From: Caulobacterales bacterium
GTDB lineage: Bacteria; Pseudomonadota; Alphaproteobacteria; Caulobacterales; Caulobacteraceae
Assembly (NCBI GenBank): GCA_019510435.1
Contig: JAEKKJ010000033.1
Location: 1 to 50,110 of the forward strand
Reading direction: 5' to 3'
DNA length: 50,110 bases
Of the stretch, positions 7,500 to 13,896 are shown piece by piece. Each line of letters begins with the position of its first letter. The stretch's first letter is position 1. The notes under the pieces are model-generated. The model saw nothing but the letters and a program-made list of their open reading frames with translations. It had not been told where the DNA came from and did no database searches. The translations under genes and the position numbers were made by a program.

Positions 7500-7892
7500 T
7501 CAGGTCGCGCTCACAGGCCCGCCGTACTGCACTACGGACAGCAGGTTGCCGTCCGGGTCGCGGAACCAGATGACCCGGCTTCCGTCCGGAGCGGCGACGG
7601 CGCCGTCCTCGTCGTGGGGAAAGTTCGCGAACCGCTCGAACCGGACGCCGCGCGCCTTCAGGTCACTGATTGCGTCGTCGAGGCTCTCGACGGCGAAACC
7701 GAGCACGGTGTGCTCCGACGGCGCCGTGGACGGGACGGGCGACACCCGCAGGTCCGCCCCGCCGACGTCGTAGAGCAGGGCGCCCAGCGACTGGCCCACC
7801 AGCCTCAGGCCCAGCACGTCCGTGTAGAACCGGCCTGCGCGCACCGCGTCGGAGGTCAGGACAAGCGTCTGCAACCGTGCTGCGGAGAGCAT
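7500..7892 (-). CDS. VOC (glyoxalase/dioxygenase fold) family protein
   Basis: 130 residues, one vicinal-oxygen-chelate domain. Such proteins fold as paired beta-alpha-beta-beta-beta units and bind a metal or a small ligand; family members include glyoxalases, dioxygenases and antibiotic-binding proteins. Seen here: the opening LVLTSDAVRAGRFYTDVLGL, a middle HTVLGFAVESLDDAISDLKA and the closing PDGSRVIWFRDPDGNLLSVV, whose late Asp-Pro-(Asp)-Gly-Asn signature is typical. The substrate cannot be told. The start has AGGA about ten bases upstream. It lies 108 bases downstream of the TauD-type gene on the same strand. Confidence 0.85.
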   Translation of the reverse strand: MLSAARLQTLVLTSDAVRAGRFYTDVLGLRLVGQSLGALLYDVGGADLRVSPVPSTAPSEHTVLGFAVESLDDAISDLKARGVRFERFANFPHDEDGAVAAPDGSRVIWFRDPDGNLLSVVQYGGPVSAT

Positions 7893-8000
7893 GGAGGTCT
7901 TCCTTTGATCTGGGGCTGAAGCCCGACCCTAGGAGCGCGCAGGACGCCTGTCGACACTTCCCCGCATGATCGGCGCGTCGTCCGACGCTCGCGGTCGCGA

Positions 8001-8831
8001 TCAGCTCAACCGCACCCCATCCAGGGTAATGCGGTGCATCAGGCGGCGGTGGCCGTGGTAGTCGTTCATGGCGTTGTGCCAGGTGCAGCGGTTGTCCCAG
8101 ATCGCAAGGTCCCCGGCCTTCCAGCGGTAGCGGTGGACGAACTGCGGCCGGGTAGCGTGGGCGTAGAGTTCGCTCAGCAGGGCGCGGCTGGCTTCCCGGG
8201 TCCAGCCGACGATGCCGGTGGTGAAGCTCGGATTGACGTAGAGCGCCGGCCGGCCGCTGCCCGGGTGGGTGATCACCACGGGATGGATCGCCTCCGGGGT
8301 CTCGGTGTGACCTGAGAGTTCGGGCCGGTCTGTGCGGGCATAGCCGCCGGCCTCGCCGAACACATGGGCCGAGGCGTGGTGCGCCTTCAGGGGCGCGAGC
8401 TGCGCCTTCATGGTGTCCGAAAGCGCCTCGTAGGCGGCGTACATGTCGGCGAACAGGGTGTCCCCGCCGCTGGGCGGCGTCTCGATCGCCAGCAGGACCG
8501 AGCCCAGGGCGGGGGCGACGTCATAGCTGTGGTCAGTGTGCCAGCCGCCGCCGATATTGCTGACCTGGGCCTCGGACTTCTCGACCTTGGCGATCTCGGG
8601 ATAGCGCTCGGTCTTGGGGAAGTAGCGGTTGACCACGATGGGAGCCAGGCGCCGGGCGAAGGCGATCTGGTCTTCCGGCTGCAGGGTCTGGCCGGGCAGG
8701 AACACCACCCCGCGCTGGAAGATGGCCTCGCGCACCGCAGCGATGTCGCGGTCGGTGGCGCGCCGCACGTCGAAGCCCTCGATCAGGGCGCCGCAGCCGT
8801 CCAAGGGCTGGATGTCGAGGGTCTCGGCCAT
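8001..8831 (-). CDS. TauD/TfdA family Fe(II)/2-oxoglutarate dioxygenase
   Basis: 276 residues from ATG 8831. Enzymes of this family use Fe(II), O2 and 2-oxoglutarate to oxidise substrates such as taurine or aryloxyacetates. The iron ligands are visible: HTD in NIGGGWHTDHSYDVAPALGS and the distal His in DNRCTWHNAMNDYHGHRRLM, followed by the Arg of MHRITLDG that holds 2-oxoglutarate. The substrate is unknown. The frame is open to 8939, but this would overlap the divergent regulator gene at 8905; ATG 8831 begins the conserved part. A perfect dyad (8883-8896) lies in the shared promoter, so the Crp-family regulator probably controls it. Confidence 0.88.
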   Translation of the reverse strand: MAETLDIQPLDGCGALIEGFDVRRATDRDIAAVREAIFQRGVVFLPGQTLQPEDQIAFARRLAPIVVNRYFPKTERYPEIAKVEKSEAQVSNIGGGWHTDHSYDVAPALGSVLLAIETPPSGGDTLFADMYAAYEALSDTMKAQLAPLKAHHASAHVFGEAGGYARTDRPELSGHTETPEAIHPVVITHPGSGRPALYVNPSFTTGIVGWTREASRALLSELYAHATRPQFVHRYRWKAGDLAIWDNRCTWHNAMNDYHGHRRLMHRITLDGVRLS

Positions 8832-8882
8832 GGGGTCCTCCGGCTGGCCAGGCGAGATTGCCGGGCGGTGTTGGCGAGAAAT

Positions 8883-8896
8883 GTAACGTGCGTTAC
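8883..8896. promoter_or_regulatory. perfect 14-bp dyad GTAACG-TG-CGTTAC
   Basis: The inverted repeat lies 51 bases from the TauD-type start and 8 bases from the Crp-family start, in the 73-bp divergent gap. Crp/Fnr proteins are dimers that bind such dyads, so this is the likely operator of the adjacent regulator, with autorepression suggested by its position. Confidence 0.55.
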
Positions 8897-8904
8897 GATT
8901 GCGG

Positions 8905-9600
8905 ATGGGCGCCTCCGACGAGAACCCGGCCGAAGCCATCCTGCGCCGCTCCGCCTGGCTGGAGGGTCGCCACGAGCTGGTGGCGCCGATCCTGGCTCAC
9001 GGGCGAGTGGTGCGCCTGCTGCCCGGCCAATGGGCCCAGGCCGAGGGCGACGACGAGGCCGGCGTCCTGGTCGTGCTGTCCGGCACGCTGGAGCTCTACT
9101 GCAAGGCGCCGGGCGACCGGGAGGTGCGGATCGGCCAGGCTGGGCCGGGCGTGGCCCTGGGCCAGACGGTGCGGTTCGGCGGCGGCCCGCGGCTGCTGAC
9201 CGCGATCTGCCGCGACGCGGCCACGGTGCTGCAGGTGTCCGACCGCGCGCTCTCGCGCATCGCCCAGGACGCGCCGCGGATCTGGGAAGCGGTGGCGGCG
9301 CTGCTGTACCTGCAGCTGCGAAACCTGCTGCACATGGTGGCCCAGCTGACGGCCCTGCCGCCGCGCGCGCGCCTCGCTGCGCGGCTGGGCCTGCTGGCGG
9401 CCGGCGCGCAGGGCCGCCCGCTCGGCGTCAGCCAGGAGGCCCTCGGCGAGATGGTCGGCCTGACCCGCAAGACCGTGAACGCCCACCTGGGCGCCTTCGA
9501 GCGCGACGGGCTGATCCGCCGGCGCTATGGCGGCGTGGAGATCCTGGACGCCCGCGGCCTGCGCCGGGTGGCCGAGGCGCCGGCTACAGACGCGTCCTGA
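8905..9600 (+). CDS. Crp/Fnr family transcriptional regulator
   Basis: 231 residues. The N-terminal part is a cyclic-nucleotide-binding-type beta-roll (GVLVVLSGTLELYCKAPGDR, EVRIGQAGPGVALGQTV), followed by a long dimer helix and a C-terminal winged helix-turn-helix (LGVSQEALGEMVGLTRKTVN, then AHLGAFERDGLIRRRYGGVEI). The usual phosphate-cassette residues for cAMP are not evident, and there is no Cys cluster for an Fe-S centre, so the effector is unknown. A TTG at 8899 is in frame; ATG 8905 is preferred. The gene is divergent from the TauD-type dioxygenase, its likely target. Its last 17 bases overlap the end of kynA on the other strand. Confidence 0.88.
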   Translation: MGASDENPAEAILRRSAWLEGRHELVAPILAHGRVVRLLPGQWAQAEGDDEAGVLVVLSGTLELYCKAPGDREVRIGQAGPGVALGQTVRFGGGPRLLTAICRDAATVLQVSDRALSRIAQDAPRIWEAVAALLYLQLRNLLHMVAQLTALPPRARLAARLGLLAAGAQGRPLGVSQEALGEMVGLTRKTVNAHLGAFERDGLIRRRYGGVEILDARGLRRVAEAPATDAS

Positions 9601-10381
9601 GCGTCCACAGCTCGGGGAAGCAGCGCCGCTGCAGTGTGCGCTGCAGATAGCTGGAGCCGTCCGTGCCGCCGGTCCCGCGCTTGCCGCCGATCACCCGCTC
9701 CACGGTCAGGATGTGCTTCTGGCGCCAGGTGAGGAGGGCGTCGTCCAGGTCCACCAGCTTCTCGGCCAGCTGGTAGAGCTCCCAGTAGCGCTTGGTGTCG
9801 CGATAGACCGCCAGCCAGGCGTCCTCCACCGCGGAGGAGGGCTCATAGGCCTGGGAGACGTCGCGGGCGAGCACCTCGGTCGGCACATAGAGGTCGTGGG
9901 CGGCCAGGCGGCTCAGGGCGTCGTCGTAGAGGCTCGGCGCAGCCAGCGCGGCCTCGAGCTCGGCCAGGGCGGCCGAGCCTTCGTCCTGGAACGCCAGGAA
10001 CGAGGCGTCCTTCAGGCCCAGGAGGTATTCCAGGGTGCGGAACTGCCACGACTGGAAGCCCGAGCTGCTCCCCAGGCCGCCGCGGAAACTGAGGTAGTCG
10101 GCGGGCGTCATTGTGGCCAGCACGTCCCAGGACTGGGTCATGATCGACTGGATCCGCGAGACCCGCGCCAGGGCCTTGTAGGCCGGCTCCACCTCGCCGG
10201 AGCGCACCAGGCGCTTGGCCAGCTTCACCTCGTGGATGATCTCCTTGAGCCACAGCTCCTTGGTCTGGTGGATGATGATGAACAGGAGCTCGTCGTGCCG
10301 GTCGGTGCTCGGCCGCTGGGCGGACAGCAGGCGGTCCAGGCCCAGGTAGCCGGCGTAGGTGACCCGGTCGGCGTCGCTCAT
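9584..10381 (-). CDS. kynA: tryptophan 2,3-dioxygenase
   Basis: 265 residues from ATG 10381. This haem enzyme opens the indole ring of L-tryptophan to N-formylkynurenine, the first step of the kynurenine pathway. Visible family motifs: LLFIIIHQTKELWLKEIIHE (distal-site His), SSGFQSWQFRTLEYLLGL (Arg that binds the substrate carboxylate), TWRQKHILTVERVIGGKRGT (axial haem His) and the end CFPELWTLRT. The frame is open to 10465, but that stretch is an arginine/threonine shadow of the neighbouring gene's Lys-Thr-Asp repeats. No kynureninase or formamidase gene is in the window. It follows the DUF3617 gene by 13 bases, suggesting co-transcription. Confidence 0.94.
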   Translation of the reverse strand: MSDADRVTYAGYLGLDRLLSAQRPSTDRHDELLFIIIHQTKELWLKEIIHEVKLAKRLVRSGEVEPAYKALARVSRIQSIMTQSWDVLATMTPADYLSFRGGLGSSSGFQSWQFRTLEYLLGLKDASFLAFQDEGSAALAELEAALAAPSLYDDALSRLAAHDLYVPTEVLARDVSQAYEPSSAVEDAWLAVYRDTKRYWELYQLAEKLVDLDDALLTWRQKHILTVERVIGGKRGTGGTDGSSYLQRTLQRRCFPELWTLRTRL

Positions 10382-10394
10382 TGGTCCATCTCGC

Positions 10395-10907
10395 TCAGTT
10401 GCCCGTCTTGTCGGTCTTGCCCGTCTTGTCGGTCTTGTCCGTCTTTTCCGCCTTGCCCGGCTCATCGGGGGCAGGACAGGTGTCGCCGATGCGGTGCGCC
10501 TCGGTGGAGGCGCGGCCGGTGATGTCCAGCCCCAGGAATTCCATCGCCACCTCGGCGTTGAGGGTGAAGCTGGTGGGCGTGTAGGTCCCCGTGCCGGCCA
10601 CCTGCACCTTGCGGCCCTTGTGGCTGACGCAGGTGCCCTTCAGCGCGATCTTGCCGTCGCGGATCACCTTGGTCGGATAGGTGCAGTCATAGTGCCGGTT
10701 GGACGGGCCGCCCATGAACTTGTCGACGTCCTTGGGGGTGATGCAGCGGCGCTCGGTGGAGCTCTGCTTGATCGGCGAGAGCACCTTGTTGGTGGACTCC
10801 CAGTAGCCAGGCTGGATCGGCGGCGCGGCCAGGGCCGGCGAGGCGGCGGCCAGGGCCAGGAGCAGGGCGGGGAGCAGGGCGGGGAGGGGGACGCGAAGGC
10901 GGGTCAT
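10395..10907 (-). CDS. DUF3617-type exported protein
   Basis: 170 residues. A signal peptide (about 1-27, ending ALAA) is followed by PIQPGYWESTNKVL, the typical opening of DUF3617 proteins, in which a periplasmic domain carries two Cys pairs (RRCITPKD, YDCTYPTKV, GTCVSHKG). The function of the family is not established. The C-terminus is unusual: a lysine-rich tail of (T)DKTDKTGKTDKTGN repeats, encoded by a short-period repeat at 10398-10450 that lies directly before the kynA start. Repeat length could vary between strains. It lies 58 bases downstream of the oxygenase pair on the same strand. Confidence 0.8.
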   Translation of the reverse strand: MTRLRVPLPALLPALLLALAAASPALAAPPIQPGYWESTNKVLSPIKQSSTERRCITPKDVDKFMGGPSNRHYDCTYPTKVIRDGKIALKGTCVSHKGRKVQVAGTGTYTPTSFTLNAEVAMEFLGLDITGRASTEAHRIGDTCPAPDEPGKAEKTDKTDKTGKTDKTGN

Positions 10908-10965
10908 GGGGCGCTATCTAGGCGTTGATTCCAGCAGCGGAATGGCGACCGGGGTCTTTGCGCAT

Positions 10966-12036
10966 CTACCGGGACGCCAGATGCAGGGCGGGACCGTCGT
11001 CCAGGAAGCCGCCGTTCCGGTCGCGGATCGCCTGGCCGGCCTCGTCGTAGAGGAACGGCAGGAAGGCGTAGCGTCGCCCTCGCGTCACCGGAGTCGCCTC
11101 GTGCTGCAGGCTGCAGCAGAACACCACCGCGCCGCCGGTGGGCGGGCGATAGGTGCGCGGGCCGAACTCGGGGAAGCGCAGGTCGCCGCCCTCGAACTCG
11201 TCGGCGTTGAGGTTGATGGAGACGGCGAAGCGGCGGTGGGCGGTGCCCAGGGTCTCGTTGTCGCGGTGCGGGCGGAAGTAGCCGCCGTCGTCGGCGTCGT
11301 AGCAGGCCACCAGGTAGCGCTCGAGGCGGGTGGCCTGGAACTGCAGGCCCCGCGCGATCATCGGGATCAGGTTGCCGCTGAGGCGGTTCAGCACCTCGCC
11401 GCGCAGCTCCAGGTCGGCCAGCATGACGTCGCGGCGCTTCTTCATGTCGTCCATCACGCCCACGGTCTTGCCGCCGATGTCGCGCATCACACCGGAGGCC
11501 TGCCCGCCCTCGGCCTCGTAGGTGGCGATCAGCCGTTGGCAGAACGCCGGGTCGAACACCCGCGGCACGATCAGCACCGGCGCGACCATGGGCGGGCCGG
11601 CGTAGCGCTCCACCGGCGGCAGGCGCGCCAGGAGATCGGTGAGGGCGGCGGTGTCCTCGAACCCGAAGCGCGCGATGATCCGCAGGGCTGGATCCAGCAC
11701 GAACCAGGCCGGCGCCTCCGGCCCCGCGCCATAGGCCGCGCCCACGGCGCCGTCGGGGTCGAAGAACCAGCGTTCGCCATAGAGGCGGTCCGGCGGCGCC
11801 GCGTCCGGCGTCTGGGCCGTCACATAGAAGGCCGCCAGATGCCGGCCATCGAAACGGATCCCCGCCAGCGCCGCGAGCCCGGCGTCGCGCCGCGCCGGAT
11901 CGCTGGGCATGAAGCCCAGCAGCACGTGACGGCCCGGCACGGTGGAGAAGTGGAACTTCGGGTTGCCGCGGGTCGGGGCGGCGAAGGCCGGCGCGATCTC
12001 GCCCATGGTCAGGGCCGGCAGGGCCCAGCGGCTCAT
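10966..12036 (-). CDS. thioredoxin-like / prolyl-4-hydroxylase-type 2OG oxygenase, copy 2
   Basis: 356 residues with two parts. Residues about 8-145 resemble a peroxiredoxin/AhpC-type thioredoxin fold (GEIAPAFAAPTRGNPKFHFS; WFVLDPALRIIARFGFED) but show no peroxidatic Cys. Residues about 225-345 are a 2-oxoglutarate/Fe(II) oxygenase: FRPHRDNETLGTAHRRFAVS with the H-x-D pair, GGDLRFPEFGPRTYRPPTGG, and the distal LQHEATPVTRGRRYAFLPFL with His and the Arg for 2-oxoglutarate. The protein is a paralogue of the upstream gene and its ATG overlaps that gene's TGA (TCAT at 12033-12036 on the plus strand), so translation is coupled. Substrate unknown; hydroxylation of a protein or small molecule is possible. 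Confidence 0.85.
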   Translation of the reverse strand: MSRWALPALTMGEIAPAFAAPTRGNPKFHFSTVPGRHVLLGFMPSDPARRDAGLAALAGIRFDGRHLAAFYVTAQTPDAAPPDRLYGERWFFDPDGAVGAAYGAGPEAPAWFVLDPALRIIARFGFEDTAALTDLLARLPPVERYAGPPMVAPVLIVPRVFDPAFCQRLIATYEAEGGQASGVMRDIGGKTVGVMDDMKKRRDVMLADLELRGEVLNRLSGNLIPMIARGLQFQATRLERYLVACYDADDGGYFRPHRDNETLGTAHRRFAVSINLNADEFEGGDLRFPEFGPRTYRPPTGGAVVFCCSLQHEATPVTRGRRYAFLPFLYDEAGQAIRDRNGGFLDDGPALHLASR

Positions 12037-13070
12037 GCGGAGACCCCTTGCGCCTTGGCCACGCGATCCTGGTAGGCCGCCAGGATGGCCGCGCCTGCGG
12101 CGTCGTAGAAGAACGGCAGGAAGGCGTAGCGCACGCCCGAGCGGATCGGACGCGCCTCGTGCATCAGCCCGCAGGCGAACACCACCGCCCCGCCGAGCGG
12201 TGGCCGATAGGTGTCGAGGCCGAACTCCGGGAAGCGCAGGTCGCCGCCCTCGAACCCGTCGTTGAGGTTGAGCGAACAGGCGAAGCGGCGATGCGCCGTG
12301 CCCTGGGTGGTGTTGTCCCGGTGCGGGTGGAAGACGCCGCCGTCGTCCGCGGCGTAGCAGCTCACCAGGTGGCGCTCGATCTCGGTGACCGTGAAGCCAA
12401 GCGCCAGCTTGATCAGCGGGAACAGCCGCCGCTCCAGCCGCTCGCGGATCGCGGCGAGCAACTCTGGATCGCGCACGGCCACGTCGCGGCGCTTCTTCAG
12501 CTCGTCCATGACGTGGACGGTCTCAACGCCCGCATCGCGCATCACGCCGGTGAACCGCCCGCCGTCGGCCTGGTGCAGGGCGATGAGCGCCTCGCACAGC
12601 TCCGGCTCGAAGATCCGGGGCGCGATCAGGATCGGCGCGTGCATCGCAACGCCGGCATGGGCGGCGGGGGGCGGCAGCTGTGCGATCGCCTGCAGCAGTG
12701 GCTCGGGGGCCTCCGCCGGCGCGGTCGCCATGACCCGCAGGGTCGGATCCAGCAGCAGCCAGTGCGGCTCGGGCCCGTAGCGGTCGGTGATCGAGCCCTT
12801 GAAGTCCATCACCCAGCGCAGCCCGCGCAGGTCGCGCAGGCCTTCCGCCGCCGCGGGGTCGCGGATCACCACGAAGGCGCTGGCGTGGTCGTCGTCGAAC
12901 AATCGCTGGTGCGCCGCCAGGGCGGTGAGCGCGGCGTGCCGCGCCGAGGCCTCCACCGGCAGGAACAGCAGCAGCACATAGCGCCCCGCCGCGCTGTCGA
13001 ACACGAACTCGCGGTTGGACGGCGTGGGCGCGGTGAACCAGGGCGCGGGCTGGCCGGGATTGAGCGGCAT
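12033..13070 (-). CDS. thioredoxin-like / prolyl-4-hydroxylase-type 2OG oxygenase, copy 1
   Basis: 345 residues, with the same layout as the gene downstream: an N-terminal thioredoxin-like domain (PGQPAPWFTAPTPSNREFVF; HWLLLDPTLRVMAT) without a peroxidatic Cys, then a 2OG-Fe(II) oxygenase with FHPHRDNTTQGTAHRRFACS (H-x-D), EGGDLRFPEFGLDTYRPPLG and MHEARPIRSGVRYAFLPFFY (distal His and Arg). Between the domains a conserved stretch (GVMRDAG.ET.HVMDELKKRRDV) is shared by both paralogues and lies where prolyl hydroxylases carry their substrate-side helices. First gene of a coupled pair; the gap to the GFA gene (13071-13187) is divergent and holds the promoter. Confidence 0.86.
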   Translation of the reverse strand: MPLNPGQPAPWFTAPTPSNREFVFDSAAGRYVLLLFLPVEASARHAALTALAAHQRLFDDDHASAFVVIRDPAAAEGLRDLRGLRWVMDFKGSITDRYGPEPHWLLLDPTLRVMATAPAEAPEPLLQAIAQLPPPAAHAGVAMHAPILIAPRIFEPELCEALIALHQADGGRFTGVMRDAGVETVHVMDELKKRRDVAVRDPELLAAIRERLERRLFPLIKLALGFTVTEIERHLVSCYAADDGGVFHPHRDNTTQGTAHRRFACSLNLNDGFEGGDLRFPEFGLDTYRPPLGGAVVFACGLMHEARPIRSGVRYAFLPFFYDAAGAAILAAYQDRVAKAQGVSA

Positions 13071-13187
13071 GGCGGGAACCTAGGGCGCCCCGCCGCCGCC
13101 GTCATCCGGGCAGGGCGCCACGTCGCGCCGGCCTTGGCGGCGGCCGCCCAACTGGCCTAGTCAGATAGGCGCAAAGGAGTATGGGCC

Positions 13188-13589
13188 ATGACCAGCCGTG
13201 TCGCCTCGTGCAGCTGCGGACAGCTTCGCGTCACCTGCGAAGGCGATCCGGCGCGAATCTCCGTCTGCCACTGCCTGGAGTGCCAGAAGCGCACCGGCAG
13301 CGTCTTCGCCGTCCAGGCGCGGTTTCCGACTGAGCACGTCACGATCGAGGGGCGCGCCGCGAATTGGACCCGGGTCGGCGACAGCGGCGGAGCCGCCACC
13401 TTCGGCTTCTGCCCGACCTGCGGCTCGACGGTCTATTGGGAAGGCGGCGGCATTCCCGGCTTCGTGGCCGTGGCCGCGGGCGCCTTCGCCGACCCGACCT
13501 TTCCGCCGCCGACCGTCTCGGTCTACGAGGAACGCCAGCACCCCTGGACGCTCGCGCTCACGGAGCTGCCGATGGAGCACTACGCCTAG
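13188..13589 (+). CDS. GFA family (CENP-V/GFA zinc fold) protein
   Basis: 133 residues. The family includes glutathione-dependent formaldehyde-activating enzyme and many uncharacterised small zinc proteins. Zinc ligands are seen in ASCSCGQLRVTCEGDP, SVCHCLECQKRTGSVFAVQA and FGFCPTCGSTVYWEGG. ATG 13188 has AAAGGAG about ten bases upstream; an earlier ATG at 13181 is out of frame. It is monocistronic: downstream is a 307-base gap with an inverted repeat and a Z-DNA-prone tract. The true substrate is unknown, as formaldehyde activation is not shown for most members. Confidence 0.88.
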   Translation: MTSRVASCSCGQLRVTCEGDPARISVCHCLECQKRTGSVFAVQARFPTEHVTIEGRAANWTRVGDSGGAATFGFCPTCGSTVYWEGGGIPGFVAVAAGAFADPTFPPPTVSVYEERQHPWTLALTELPMEHYA

Positions 13590-13620
13590 CGGCCGAACAC
13601 CCGCGAAGCGGCGTCTTCCC

Positions 13621-13723
13621 ATTTGAACCGCGGAAAACGCGGAAGGACGCGGAAGGGCTCTGGCGATGCGGCGGCGCTGGCCCCCCTTTTCCGCGCCTTT
13701 CCGCGTTTTTCCGCGGTTCAAAT
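13621..13723. repeat. REP-like inverted repeat, arms about 36 bp
   Basis: The left arm (13621-13656) begins ATTTGAACCGCGGAAAACGC and the right arm (13687-13723) is its near-perfect reverse complement, ending GCGGTTCAAAT. Each arm itself repeats CGCGGAA three times. The loop is about 30 bases. No coding is evident in 13590-13896. It could act as a terminator for the GFA gene or be a dispersed non-coding repeat. Confidence 0.75.
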
Positions 13724-13784
13724 TTCCGAGCCGCCGCTCGCGCGGCGACTGCAAGCGGCCCCTCCCGGGCCGACCGTCGTCCCC

Positions 13785-13820
13785 CGCGTACGCACACGCG
13801 CGTACGCGTACACACGCGCG
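13785..13820. other. 36-bp perfect alternating pyrimidine-purine tract (Z-DNA-prone)
   Basis: All 18 dinucleotides from 13785 to 13820 are pyrimidine-purine steps (CG, TA, CA only). Alternating tracts rich in CG and CA are the classic sequences that flip to Z-DNA under negative supercoiling. It ends 76 bases before the gyrA start and so lies in or near the gyrA promoter. Confidence 0.8.
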
Positions 13821-13896
13821 AGATGACGCAGGGCGGTTGCGGGTGCTAGTGAAGAGGCCTACCTGAGCCTCCCGATTCGAACGGCGTTTCCTTCCC

